Source: a virus
DNA length: 64,000 nt
Reading direction: 5' to 3' (one strand)
Virus record (IMG/VR): IMGVR_UViG_3300050015_000276
Span: 115,688-179,687 of that record
Within the stretch, counting starts at the first letter, position 1. The number at the start of each line of letters is the position of its first letter. Shown piece after piece: positions 8,957 to 17,160 of this stretch. A model generated the notes under the pieces. The model was not told where the DNA came from. It saw nothing but the letters and a program-made list of their open reading frames with translations, and did not search any database. Made by a program: the position numbers and the translations under genes.

Positions 8957-9665
8957 AGCGAAATCGAAAATGGTAACAGAAATTACACCGGCAACAATTG
9001 AAGTTTTAAAGAATGCTGCCCAGATTAATCAAACTCTGCTATTTCCTGTGGGAAATAAGTTGATAACGCGTTCAGTGAAAAAGCATACTTATTTGGAGAC
9101 AGTTGTTGCTGAATCTTTTCCAAAGAGGTTTACTATTTATGATTTGAATCAATTTCTTTCGGTAGTTACCCAATTTGAGAAACCAACATTGAATTTTGGT
9201 GATGCTGAGGAATATGTTAAGATCAGTGATGACGGTGGAGGAATGTCTGTTAAGTTTCATTATGGTGATGAATCGTTAGCATATATTCCTGATCCCAATA
9301 AGAGTGTTGCATTGCCAAGTACAGAAGTGACTGTGAAATTAACTGAAAAGGATTTCCGTCAAATTACAAATATGGCTCGTACTTTAGGCACTCCAGAACT
9401 TGCCCTCGAAAGTGATGGAAAAGTGTTAAAGTTGGTAACGATGGATAGTAAGAATTCGGCAACGAACACTACTGACCTACCAATTGGTGATGCTCCTTCA
9501 GATATTCCTTTTACGTTTGTATGGAAGATTGAGTATCTAAAACTTATACCTGGAACCTATGAATTGGCAGTGAGTAAAGCGGGCTTGAGCCGATTCAAGC
9601 ATTCGGATATGCAAATTGTATATCATATTGTCCTTGAGGCTGCTAGTACTAAATACGGAGAATAA
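8949..9665 (+). CDS. 45: DNA polymerase sliding clamp (gp45-like)
   Basis: 238 aa, close to the length of T4 gp45 (228 aa). Residues about 57-75 (FPKRFTIYDLNQFLSVVTQF) and the following PTLNFGD, SVKFHYGDESLAYIPDP match the gp45 fold, and the clamp loader subunits follow within 2 kb. It forms the ring that tethers the family B polymerase to DNA and, in T4, also acts in late transcription. The start overlaps the previous gene by 8 bp. Confidence 0.85.
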   Translation: MAKAKSKMVTEITPATIEVLKNAAQINQTLLFPVGNKLITRSVKKHTYLETVVAESFPKRFTIYDLNQFLSVVTQFEKPTLNFGDAEEYVKISDDGGGMSVKFHYGDESLAYIPDPNKSVALPSTEVTVKLTEKDFRQITNMARTLGTPELALESDGKVLKLVTMDSKNSATNTTDLPIGDAPSDIPFTFVWKIEYLKLIPGTYELAVSKAGLSRFKHSDMQIVYHIVLEAASTKYGE

Positions 9666-9667
9666 TT

Positions 9668-9907
9668 ATGACAACAGAAGAGATTTTGAATATTTTAGAA
9701 TTCATTCAGAAATCTGCTGGTAGTGATACGGCGCATTTTATCGTATATGCTGATGGTAGTGGACATTTTGCGGCAGGTTATACGGAGGATTTTCCTCGAA
9801 AGACTTCTTGTTATTTTAACCATGTTTCGTCAGTTAAATTGACTACGGTAGAAACAGAAATTTTAGAAAGTGATTCTTCATCTTTGATTCTTCCTTCAGA
9901 AAATTAA
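9668..9907 (+). CDS. Small unknown protein
   Basis: 79 aa, 2 nt after the clamp gene. It contains HFIVYADGSGHFAAGY and a Ser-rich C-terminus. No family is recognised. The tRNA-Glu gene follows 8 nt later. Confidence 0.5.
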   Translation: MTTEEILNILEFIQKSAGSDTAHFIVYADGSGHFAAGYTEDFPRKTSCYFNHVSSVKLTTVETEILESDSSSLILPSEN

Positions 9908-9915
9908 TAGTTTAA

Positions 9916-9991
9916 GGGGATGTCTGCCAACTGGTAAAGCAAGCGGACCTTCAATCCATTAATCCGAGTTCGAGTCTCGGCGTCCCTACCA
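9916..9991 (+). tRNA. tRNA-Glu(TTC), unusual position 33
   Basis: Acceptor GGGGATG pairs with CGTCCCT, T-arm CCGAG-TTCGAGT-CTCGG, discriminator A and encoded CCA. The loop CCTTCAA gives anticodon TTC, but position 33 is C instead of the near-universal U, and the anticodon stem has one mismatch. Confidence 0.75.
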
Positions 9992-9996
9992 AAAAT

Positions 9997-10272
9997 ATGC
10001 CCAAATCAAATAATGGTCGAGATACAAAACTCCACTGTCAAACATGTGGAAAGAAGCGAAATATGATTCAGTTTTTCGCTATCAACACGGATCAAAAGGA
10101 TGAAAAGAGTAAGGTTTATCCTTTTGATCTTAAGAGGTTCTTGGAACTTATTAATTCTAATGAAATGGTAAAGTTGCCAAAGTATTATGTCGGAGTTTGC
10201 GGTATGTGTTATCAGAAGACATTTTTTCGTGGTAAGAATCATGGAAAGAAATTAGAAATTGTTGATGTATAA
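9997..10272 (+). CDS. Small zinc-ribbon-like protein
   Basis: 91 aa. Two cysteine pairs, CQTCGKKR near residue 14 and CGMCYQ near residue 68, suggest a zinc-binding treble clef or ribbon. It has a basic C-terminus (FFRGKNHGKK). It lies between tRNA-Glu and the clamp loader and may bind nucleic acid. Function unknown. Confidence 0.6.
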   Translation: MPKSNNGRDTKLHCQTCGKKRNMIQFFAINTDQKDEKSKVYPFDLKRFLELINSNEMVKLPKYYVGVCGMCYQKTFFRGKNHGKKLEIVDV

Positions 10273-10297
10273 TTTTCTTTATTGAGGATATTTTATT

Positions 10298-11242
10298 ATG
10301 ATTAGATCTGAAATTATCTGGACAGAAAAGTTTAGACCACATACAATTAAAGATTGTGTTTTGCCAGAATCTTTACAACAAATTTTTCGGGCGTATGTGG
10401 ATAAAAATATTATTCCTAATATGGTGTTATCTGGTGGTCCAGGTATTGGAAAAACTACTGTGGCTCGCGCTCTATGCGATGAATTAGATGCTGATTTTTT
10501 ATATATCAACGCATCAGAAAATGGTAATATTGATACCATCCGAACTGATATCCGAGGATTTGCCTCTACGGTTAGTATGACTGGTGGACGTAAAGTTATT
10601 TTGTTGGATGAAGCTGACGGACTCACGGCTGTGGCGCAGCAGGCTCTCCGTGGTTTTATTGAAGAATTTGCAGGTAATGCCTCATTTATTTTGACTTGTA
10701 ATTTTAAAAACAAAATTATTGATGCATTACAATCAAGATGCCCTGTAATTGAATTCAAACCAACCAAAGCTGACAAACCCAAAATGGCAAGGCAAATGCA
10801 TTTGCGAGCCGTTGATATCCTCAAGAGAGAAAATATACCTTATGAGGATAAGGTCCTTGCTCAATTGATTATGAGATTCTTTCCTGATTTTAGGGAAACT
10901 ATTGGAGTACTTCAGAAATATTCGATTGTTGGAAAAATTGATTCGGGTATCATTTCTGCCCTTGATGATTTTCCAATCAAGACTCTTATGGCGTCAATGA
11001 AAGAAAAAGATTTCACCAAGGTTCGTAGATGGGTTGCAGATAATTCAGATAATGAGCCAACTAGGATTTATCGCCAATTGTTTGATGCTATGAATGATCT
11101 ATTAGAACCACGTTCTATTCCTCCTTTTGTATTGATATTAGGTGATTTTTTGGACCAAGCTAGTAGGTCATTGGACCAAGAAGTTTGTTTACTTGCTTTT
11201 CTTACAAGAATTATGATTGAAGAGGATATCAATTGGAAATGA
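10298..11242 (+). CDS. 44: Clamp loader ATPase subunit (gp44-like)
   Basis: 314 aa (T4 gp44 is 319 aa). AAA+ motifs: WTEKFRPHTIKD at the start, Walker A GGPGIGKTT (about residues 46-54), Walker B ILLDEADG (about 100-107), and the arginine-finger SRC motif QSRCPVIEF. It loads the sliding clamp together with the gp62-like subunit encoded two genes downstream. It ends in an ATGA overlap with the next small gene. Confidence 0.92.
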   Translation: MIRSEIIWTEKFRPHTIKDCVLPESLQQIFRAYVDKNIIPNMVLSGGPGIGKTTVARALCDELDADFLYINASENGNIDTIRTDIRGFASTVSMTGGRKVILLDEADGLTAVAQQALRGFIEEFAGNASFILTCNFKNKIIDALQSRCPVIEFKPTKADKPKMARQMHLRAVDILKRENIPYEDKVLAQLIMRFFPDFRETIGVLQKYSIVGKIDSGIISALDDFPIKTLMASMKEKDFTKVRRWVADNSDNEPTRIYRQLFDAMNDLLEPRSIPPFVLILGDFLDQASRSLDQEVCLLAFLTRIMIEEDINWK

Positions 11243-11430
11243 AAGAACTTCACTTGCTCAGAGATGCTATAGTAAATGCCATTGATTATATGCATCATGA
11301 CAGATTTTGTGACATAGATCAATGTGATGTTTGTACTTGCTATATGGAAAGGGCCGCCGAAGAATTGCGAATGGCATTTAATGCCGTTAATGCACAGGTA
11401 TATAAATGCCGGACCTCGGACAAATTTTAA
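11239..11430 (+). CDS. Small unknown protein in the clamp-loader operon
   Basis: 63 aa from ATG 11239, which overlaps the clamp-loader stop codon (ATGA). It has a Cys/His patch (HHDRFCDIDQCDVCTCYMER) that could bind metal. Its 3' end overlaps the gp62-like gene by 25 bp. Confidence 0.6.
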   Translation: MKELHLLRDAIVNAIDYMHHDRFCDIDQCDVCTCYMERAAEELRMAFNAVNAQVYKCRTSDKF

Positions 11431-11819
11431 ATTCTATACACCATGTCAAGAATGATCTTTTTCGAGAAGAAGGTTCCGATCCTCAACTTGTAGAAAAAGA
11501 ATATAAAAAATTGGCATTTGTGGTAAACCGATGCCTTTCATATTTTATCGATACGGTTTTCCACGCCCAAGAAATGAACCAACGTTCTTCCTTAGATGGT
11601 AAACCACAATATCAATACCACCTTCATGCCATTAAAAAAGGCAAGAGATTTTCTAGAGGAATGAAAATTGAGAATCCGGAGAATTTGAAAATTGTAAAAG
11701 AGTATTACAATTTTTCAGATAAGAAGGCAAGAAAAGCTTTACAGATATTGTCTCCTGAAGATATTGAATTTATTAAAGCGAGATTGTATCAGGGTGGAAC
11801 TGGTAAGAAGAAAATGTGA
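11406..11819 (+). CDS. 62: Clamp loader small subunit (gp62-like)
   Basis: 137 aa, shorter than T4 gp62 (187 aa). Diagnostic blocks are LSYFIDTVFHAQEMN, the short stretch PQYQYHLHAIKKGKRFS, then VKEYYNFSDKKARKALQIL and a terminal GGTGKKK. In T4 this subunit stabilises the open clamp-loader collar. The gene order clamp, ATPase subunit, small subunit, regA is the same as in T4. Confidence 0.8.
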   Translation: MPDLGQILNSIHHVKNDLFREEGSDPQLVEKEYKKLAFVVNRCLSYFIDTVFHAQEMNQRSSLDGKPQYQYHLHAIKKGKRFSRGMKIENPENLKIVKEYYNFSDKKARKALQILSPEDIEFIKARLYQGGTGKKKM

Positions 11820-11913
11820 ATGATATAAATATCCATGTACTCTTTGTGGAATATTATTGAGTCTTTCAACCTTCATTATACCATGAGGAGAATTTGACCG
11901 AAGGAATAAAGAT

Positions 11914-12327
11914 ATGTTATTTGACGATGTTGGAATTGAAATTAGATTGAAAGCCGAAGATGATTTTTTGAAGGTGAGAGAAACATTAACTCGGATTGGT
12001 ATAGCTTCAAGAAAAGAACCAAAATTATTTCAATCGGCACATATATTACACAAGCAGGGTAGATATAAGATTCTCCATTTTAAGGAACTTTTTAAGTTAG
12101 ATGGTAAACCTACAAATTTATCCGAAGAAGATATTGCACGGCGCAATACCATTGCAAATTTATTGGGCGATTGGGGTTTAGTAGTATTGTTAGATCCCGA
12201 AAAATCGGCTGCTCCTGTTGTATCTATTAACGTTTTAAAAATAGTATCCTTTAAGGATAAAGTAAATTGGGAATTGGTTCCGAAGTATAACATTGGTCGT
12301 AAAAAAGTTATTTTGAATGTGTCATAA
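11914..12327 (+). CDS. regA: RegA-like translational repressor
   Basis: 137 aa. It can be aligned by eye along its length with T4 RegA (122 aa): EIRLKAEDDFLKVRETLTR, IGIASRKEP, SAHILHKQGRYKILHFKEL, RRNTIANLLGDWGLV, VSFKDKVNWELVPKYNIG. RegA binds the start regions of early phage mRNAs and blocks ribosome entry. Its position right after the clamp loader is that of T4. In this phage, where many early messages seem leaderless, its targets would be interesting. A 94-nt gap precedes it. Confidence 0.92.
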   Translation: MLFDDVGIEIRLKAEDDFLKVRETLTRIGIASRKEPKLFQSAHILHKQGRYKILHFKELFKLDGKPTNLSEEDIARRNTIANLLGDWGLVVLLDPEKSAAPVVSINVLKIVSFKDKVNWELVPKYNIGRKKVILNVS

Positions 12328-12335
12328 AATAAAAC

Positions 12336-12364
12336 TAGACATTTGTGTATTATTGTGATAAGCT
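12336..12364 (+). promoter_or_regulatory. Promoter, leaderless type (weaker boxes)
   Basis: TAGACA (12336-12341), 17-nt spacer ending TTGTGA, TAAGCT (12359-12364). ATG 12372 follows after 7 nt. The layout matches the other leaderless promoters although both boxes are further from consensus. Confidence 0.5.
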
Positions 12365-12371
12365 AGATATT

Positions 12372-13106
12372 ATGAAACACCCAAAAGATCTATTACGAAA
12401 TAGTAAGGTTTTATTTCATTGGATTGAATCTAAGGTTGGCCAACCTTGGAATAATGTATATTCTGAATTGTGTTCTCTTGCAGATATGCGGAGTAAGGTT
12501 GGCCAAACTCTTCGTGGCCAGATAGGTTGGACTGTCGAAATTAATGTTTTTATTGGTGATGATGATAAGGCATATTCTCAAAAAACTGGTTATCCTGTCA
12601 GGAATTTCTACGTTCATCCCAAAACTGGGATCCTTTGTTCTCCTTTGAAAGTTGTTTATAAACCAAAACCCAAAAAGATTGAGAGTGTATTTTGGTATAG
12701 TATTAATTCCAAAGGAAGTGTTTGTTTTGAATCGGTAACTTTTGATCGTCCAGCTAAATGTGGATGTGTTCACTACAAACCTAAAATGGATATTAAAGAA
12801 AGATATTCCGATTTTAATGCTAAACCTAAGATTTGTATCCATGGTAATGAAGCTTCGAAGGAAACTATTTGGTATGTTGTAGAATATGGAGAACATGATC
12901 CGGACGATGTTTATAAAATTTATTCTTATGAGACTTGTGAAAATGATTACGGTTTTCGCTTTTTTTATGGTTTGAAAAAACCGGGAGATAAATTTGTAGT
13001 TTATTATCGTGATAATCCAAACGCCCAACGCCGATATGAGATTCATAGGAAACAGGCGAATCATAAAGAATTGTTAGTACTGCGGCAGTTGATAAATAAA
13101 TTGTGA
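12372..13106 (+). CDS. Unknown phage protein
   Basis: 244 aa from ATG 12372. The motif GQPWNNVYSEL near residue 25 and LRGQIGWTVE after it, followed by a long beta-rich region with CGCVHYKP, do not lead to a named family. It has its own promoter and is followed by two small genes of the NAD operon. Confidence 0.6.
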   Translation: MKHPKDLLRNSKVLFHWIESKVGQPWNNVYSELCSLADMRSKVGQTLRGQIGWTVEINVFIGDDDKAYSQKTGYPVRNFYVHPKTGILCSPLKVVYKPKPKKIESVFWYSINSKGSVCFESVTFDRPAKCGCVHYKPKMDIKERYSDFNAKPKICIHGNEASKETIWYVVEYGEHDPDDVYKIYSYETCENDYGFRFFYGLKKPGDKFVVYYRDNPNAQRRYEIHRKQANHKELLVLRQLINKL

Positions 13107-13113
13107 GAGATAG

Positions 13114-13314
13114 ATGCGGCAATTAAACGAAGCATTAGAATTAGAACAGGAAAATGATAAGTACCGAGAAACTCTGTATTTATTGAAATCGGAAATTGCA
13201 AGAATCCGTAGTGAGTATTTTCTTGGAGCTATAATTTTGAATGAAATGGCAATTGAAGAAATTGATGAAGAATTGGAAACAGTTGCTTTGTCAATTGAAA
13301 ACGTTTTGTTTTAA
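13114..13314 (+). CDS. Small coiled-coil protein
   Basis: 66 aa, acidic and predicted helical throughout (LEQENDKYRETLYLLKSEI, then EIDEELETVALSIENVLF). It lies 7 nt after the previous gene and 17 nt before the NMN adenylyltransferase gene. No family recognised. Confidence 0.55.
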   Translation: MRQLNEALELEQENDKYRETLYLLKSEIARIRSEYFLGAIILNEMAIEEIDEELETVALSIENVLF

Positions 13315-13331
13315 CATTTAAGGATATTATT

Positions 13332-14237
13332 ATGCTCAATGTGAAAGGTCCAGAAGGTGATCTTGGAGTTATAATTGCAAGATTTCAAACTCCAGTACTT
13401 ACACCAGCACACCGAGAATTGATTGATACTGTTAGGTCTCGCCATAAGAAATTTATCATTATTCTTGGTGTGTCTCCGGTTTGTCCATCAACTAAAAATC
13501 CATTTGATTTTTCTACGAGATACCAGTTAATTCAGGAATCTTATCCCACTGTGGCCATCATTCCAATACAAGATGTTCGTTCTGATAAAATGTGGTCTGA
13601 TAATTTGGATCAACTTATCCGAGGAATTTATTCGTATGAGAAAGTTGTTTTGTATGGATCTAGGGATTCTTTTATTACGCATTATAAAGGAAAGTTTATT
13701 ACAGTAGATTTAGAGGCATTTGGAGATTTTGCCAGTACGAAAGCTCGTCAGGATGCATTTCATGATATTCGTTCTACTGAGGATTTTCGTAGAGGAATTT
13801 GTTATGCTGCGGCCAACCAATATAGGAAGAATATTCTTTGTGTTGATGTTGCCGTAATTAAACAAGAACAAGTTCTTTTAGGACGAAAAAATGAAGACGG
13901 CGAACTTTGGCGTTTTCTTGGTGGACACGTTAATGCTAATGAAACTGCCGAAACTACCGCGCGCCGAGAAGCATCAGAGGAAGCTGGAGGTATAGGTTTA
14001 GGAAATATCAATTATATAGGAAGTACTCATATTGATGATTGGAGATATTCGGGAATTGATGATGGAATCTTCACAATGTTTTTTGCAGCAGATTATCAAT
14101 TTGGTCAGGTTAAAGGAACTGATGATATTGATATTGTGAAGTGGTTTAATTTTTATGATTTACAATATACTATGTTTGTTCCGGAACATATAATTCTATA
14201 CCAGATGTTTATGAAATATTTGAAAGGTCGAAAGTAA
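13332..14237 (+). CDS. nadM-nudix type: Bifunctional NMN adenylyltransferase / Nudix hydrolase
   Basis: 301 aa with two domains. Residues 1-170: nucleotidyltransferase with GVIIARFQTPVLTPAHRELI (HxGH-like loop, here TPAH) and an ASTKARQD motif equivalent to ISSTxxR. Residues 175-300: Nudix hydrolase with a complete Nudix box beginning GGHVNANE and ending REASEEAGG. The first domain joins NMN and ATP to give NAD+; the second in related proteins hydrolyses ADP-ribose. The NAMPT gene follows 2 nt later, so together they turn nicotinamide into NAD+. The start has AAGGAT upstream. Confidence 0.9.
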   Translation: MLNVKGPEGDLGVIIARFQTPVLTPAHRELIDTVRSRHKKFIIILGVSPVCPSTKNPFDFSTRYQLIQESYPTVAIIPIQDVRSDKMWSDNLDQLIRGIYSYEKVVLYGSRDSFITHYKGKFITVDLEAFGDFASTKARQDAFHDIRSTEDFRRGICYAAANQYRKNILCVDVAVIKQEQVLLGRKNEDGELWRFLGGHVNANETAETTARREASEEAGGIGLGNINYIGSTHIDDWRYSGIDDGIFTMFFAADYQFGQVKGTDDIDIVKWFNFYDLQYTMFVPEHIILYQMFMKYLKGRK

Positions 14238-14239
14238 TT

Positions 14240-15718
14240 ATGATTACAATTGAAAATTTCTCCGATATTTACCCACTCGCTTATGAACTTCTGGTAAATG
14301 TTATTATTGATTCAGATAGTTATAAGACTAGTCACTGGAAACAGTATCCTCCGGATACACAATATATTGTTAGTTATTTGGAAAGTCGCGGAGGCCGATT
14401 TGCAAAAACTCGGCAATTTGGTTTCCAGTATATTATTAAGAATCAGTTTTGTGGAATTACTGTTACACATGAAATGATTGATGTTGCCAAGTTTATTATT
14501 GTTCAGCATATGGGTGGTATTCCTGAATATTTTAATGAATCTGGTTGGCGATATATTGTTGATCATTGTGGTGGTAAGTTACCAATTTCAATTAAAATTA
14601 TTCCTGAAGGATATTTGGTTGAAGTTCACAATGCGCTTGCGGTAATGACTAATACGGATCCTCATTGTTATTGGTTGGTAAATTATCTTGAGACAGCATT
14701 TCATCGCGTATGGTATCCAATTACTGTATGTACTCTCAGTTCTGAAATTCGACAAGTGATCTTGGAATTTTTGACTAAATCTGGAACTCCAGAACTTATT
14801 GATTTCATGTTGCAGGATTTTGGTAGTCGTGGTGTGTCGTGCCGCGAGGAAGCTATGATCGGCGCGGCCGCTCATGCTGTTAATTTTCGTGGTAGTGATA
14901 CTATGATAGCAATTCCAATGCTTATGAAATATTATAATGCATCTAAAATGCCACTTTTTAGTGTTCCTGCTTCAGAGCATAGTACGATGACCTCATGGGG
15001 AAAAGATAATGAGGTTGATGCTGTAGAAAATATGTTGGATAGTTATCCTAGTGGTATTGTATCTATTGTCGGAGACTCTTTTGATATTTACAATTTTTGT
15101 AAAGTTATTCTAGGACAGAAACTTTACAAAAAAGTAATCAATCGGAGGGGTGTTGTTGTAGTTCGTCCTGATTCTGGAGAACCATGTGAAGTAGTTCCTA
15201 AATTGCTTGAAATTCTTTCTGATGCTTTTGGTTATGAAACGAATGAGAAAGGATATAAAATTCTTCCGCATTTTATTCGCATTCTGCAAGGTGACGGAAT
15301 GAACTTTCATACTCTTCGCCGATTGTGCGTCACAATTACTGATTTGGGATGGTCACTTGATAATATGGCTTGTTTTGGTATGGGTGGCAAGTTACTTAGA
15401 GGAGTGGATCGGGATACACAGAAGTTTGCTTTTAAGTGTTGTGCTATTAATCGTGATGGAGAGTGGTTTGAAGTCTATAAAGATCCCATTACAGATCCTG
15501 GTAAGACCTCTATCCGAGGTATTCCATATGTAACATATCGTTTTGGTTCTGGATTTAAAACTCATACCACACTTGATCCAACACCTCAATATGGAAATCG
15601 TCTTGTTGAAATTTACCGAGATGGTGAAATGATTAAGGAAACTACATTTGATGAAGTGCTAAAGAATGCGGCATTGGAAGATTACAGTATTCTTGTTAGC
15701 GACAAATATGGTAAGTAG
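14240..15718 (+). CDS. nampt: Nicotinamide phosphoribosyltransferase (NAMPT)
   Basis: 492 aa, the usual length. Recognisable segments: DSDSYKTSHWKQYPP near the N-terminus, YLESRGGRF, LQDFGSRGVSCREEA, FSVPASEHSTMTSWG, VRPDSGEP, ILQGDGMNF and FGMGGKLL. It condenses nicotinamide and PRPP to NMN, which the product of the preceding gene adenylates to NAD+. Such pairs rebuild NAD+ during infection and can defeat NAD+-depleting bacterial defences. It is the last gene before a clear hairpin terminator. Confidence 0.95.
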   Translation: MITIENFSDIYPLAYELLVNVIIDSDSYKTSHWKQYPPDTQYIVSYLESRGGRFAKTRQFGFQYIIKNQFCGITVTHEMIDVAKFIIVQHMGGIPEYFNESGWRYIVDHCGGKLPISIKIIPEGYLVEVHNALAVMTNTDPHCYWLVNYLETAFHRVWYPITVCTLSSEIRQVILEFLTKSGTPELIDFMLQDFGSRGVSCREEAMIGAAAHAVNFRGSDTMIAIPMLMKYYNASKMPLFSVPASEHSTMTSWGKDNEVDAVENMLDSYPSGIVSIVGDSFDIYNFCKVILGQKLYKKVINRRGVVVVRPDSGEPCEVVPKLLEILSDAFGYETNEKGYKILPHFIRILQGDGMNFHTLRRLCVTITDLGWSLDNMACFGMGGKLLRGVDRDTQKFAFKCCAINRDGEWFEVYKDPITDPGKTSIRGIPYVTYRFGSGFKTHTTLDPTPQYGNRLVEIYRDGEMIKETTFDEVLKNAALEDYSILVSDKYGK

Positions 15719-15724
15719 ATAATT

Positions 15725-15760
15725 TAGCGGCTTGGCCTCACGGTCTGGCCGCTATTTTAT
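15725..15760 (+). terminator. Rho-independent terminator after NAMPT
   Basis: TAGCGGC (15725-15731) pairs with GCCGCTA (15748-15754), followed at once by TTTTAT. It closes the NAD operon. Confidence 0.75.
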
Positions 15761-15782
15761 ATTCAGAAGACTTTTAAATACT

Positions 15783-15876
15783 CGATCCCTGCGATTCCCA
15801 GACGATCCTAGAGGGGTTCAGTACAGGGTACGTGGTTTGGGGTGGGGTAAGTACTTAACCCTTCAAAAGGAATGCA
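15783..15876 (+). ncRNA. Structured 94-nt repeat element, copy 1
   Basis: Differs from copy 2 (54076-54168) at only three places (two substitutions, one G deletion). It can fold with GAGGGGTT pairing with AACCCTTC, one mismatch, then AGTAC with GTACT, around a G-rich loop; the upstream C-rich part (TCCCAGAC) can pair with GTTTGGGG as an alternative. The one change in the inner stem (C to T in copy 2) turns a C-G pair into a U-G pair and keeps pairing. It ends in AAAAGGAATG, a Shine-Dalgarno-like sequence directly on an ATG. It follows the NAMPT terminator. Function unknown; a cis-regulatory RNA or small RNA is likely. Confidence 0.6.
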
Positions 15877-15887
15877 GAACCAAAAAC

Positions 15888-15916
15888 TTGACATTCTAAT
15901 TGCGATGTGTTATTCT
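15888..15916 (+). promoter_or_regulatory. Promoter, leaderless type
   Basis: TTGACA (15888-15893), 17-nt spacer ending ATGTGT, TATTCT (15911-15916); ATG 15926 follows after 9 nt. It lies just downstream of repeat element copy 1. Confidence 0.65.
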
Positions 15917-15925
15917 TATATTGAT

Positions 15926-16144
15926 ATGACTAACGCACAAAAATTACTTAAGAGGCTCGAATGGTCTGATAGGAAACAAGGGCAAGGATATGGTTATATG
16001 GGTTCCGGAAATGATGGTCCAATATTTCCAGCTTGTCCTATTTGTAATGGTGCTAAACCTGGTACCGGTGCTGAAAAAGAATTTAGTTCTGGAATAGGAC
16101 ATACCGTACGTTGCGTTCTTAAAAAAGAATTGGAAAAGGTATAA
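15926..16144 (+). CDS. Small cysteine-containing protein
   Basis: 72 aa from ATG 15926, chosen because a promoter lies directly upstream; the frame is also open from ATG 15872 at the end of the structured repeat. It contains CPICNGAKPGTG and a later IGHTVRC, so a small zinc site with C-x2-C and H/C ligands is possible. It lies 4 nt before an RNA ligase gene. Confidence 0.6.
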   Translation: MTNAQKLLKRLEWSDRKQGQGYGYMGSGNDGPIFPACPICNGAKPGTGAEKEFSSGIGHTVRCVLKKELEKV

Positions 16145-16148
16145 TATT

Positions 16149-17159
16149 ATGAGTGATCATAAATGCGAAATCGTGCCAGTGGTTCTTGAGAAGCATCCAA
16201 ATGCTGATACTTTGAGTGTGGTCCGTGTGTTTGATGGATATACGGTTATTGTGAGGACTGCTGATTGGGAAGGAATTTCTCAGGGTGTTTATCTTCCTCC
16301 CGATACTGTGGTTCCTGATACTGAGCAATTCAAATTCCTTGAAGGACACCTTAGAATTAAAGCCAAGAAACTCCGTGGTATTGAAAGTTACGGAATGTTG
16401 GTTCCTGTGCCGTGGAATGCTTCTGGTGATGATATTATTGAATATCATATTGGTGATGATCTTGCAGAAGTGATGGTAATGCAGCATTACGAACCGGAAC
16501 TATCATCGTTCCTTAAGTCTGCTATGGGCAATGCTGGTGATCCTCCGCCAATCCAGGGCAGTATTTACGATATGGAAAACTGGCGCAAATACAAGAATGA
16601 ATTTGTTAGTGGGGAAGAAGTTGTAATTAGCGAAAAGATTCACGGAACAAATTCACGATACACTTACCAGAATGGACGAATGTATTGTGGATCTCATCGT
16701 ACATGGAAGAAACAGGAAGTAGATGATTCTAAGAAAAATCTATACTGGGACATCCTTAAGTCTCACCCATGGGTTGAGGCATTTTGTCGATTGAATCCAG
16801 GTTTTATTCTTTATGGAGAGATTTTTGGTGCAGTTCAGAAAGGTTTTAATTATGGATCAACTCAAGACAACCCTTACCAGTTTCGCGCTTTTGATGTCTT
16901 CGCCGAGGGGCGTTTTCTGGATTATGATAATGCTCTTGGGGGTGCCAAGTCTGATTTCTTGGTTCCCGTCCTCTACCGTGGCCCATATTCTCATGACATT
17001 GTTGCAAAGTATATGAATGGTAGGGACAGTATTAGTAATACACATATCAGGGAAGGAATTGTTGTAAAGCCAACAGTGGAAAGATATAGTCCAAGACTTC
17101 ATGGACGTGTTATTCTTAAATGTGTTTCGATGGATTATCTTTCTCAAAAAGGAAAATAA
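16149..17159 (+). CDS. RNA ligase with N-terminal OB domain (Deinococcus Rnl5-like)
   Basis: 336 aa. Residues 1-130 look like an OB-type module (HPNADTLSVVRVFDGYTVI), then the nucleotidyltransferase core: motif I SEKIHGTNS with the adenylated Lys near 162, motif III ILYGEIFGA, motif IV REGIVVKP, motif V VILKCVS. This order matches the Deinococcus DraRnl (Rnl5) group. It joins 3'-OH and 5'-phosphate RNA ends, probably repairing nicked or cleaved RNAs. A second RNA ligase (Rnl1 type) and a polynucleotide kinase are encoded at 56-60 kb. Confidence 0.85.
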   Translation: MSDHKCEIVPVVLEKHPNADTLSVVRVFDGYTVIVRTADWEGISQGVYLPPDTVVPDTEQFKFLEGHLRIKAKKLRGIESYGMLVPVPWNASGDDIIEYHIGDDLAEVMVMQHYEPELSSFLKSAMGNAGDPPPIQGSIYDMENWRKYKNEFVSGEEVVISEKIHGTNSRYTYQNGRMYCGSHRTWKKQEVDDSKKNLYWDILKSHPWVEAFCRLNPGFILYGEIFGAVQKGFNYGSTQDNPYQFRAFDVFAEGRFLDYDNALGGAKSDFLVPVLYRGPYSHDIVAKYMNGRDSISNTHIREGIVVKPTVERYSPRLHGRVILKCVSMDYLSQKGK

Positions 17160-17160
17160 A

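Noticed and set aside
11824-11831. TATAAATA identical to the T4 late promoter box (also at 19027 and 22025; CTAAATA at 44198).
   Set aside because: Only the 44198 variant lies before probable structural genes; the exact matches stand before regA and within the tRNA array. In a strongly AT-rich sequence such 8-mers are expected by chance, so I did not call late promoters.
12411-13064. Long (217-codon) minus-strand reading frame.
   Set aside because: It lies fully opposite a + strand gene with a promoter and start; its composition (many Ile, Asn, Phe) is typical of antisense shadow in AT-rich DNA.
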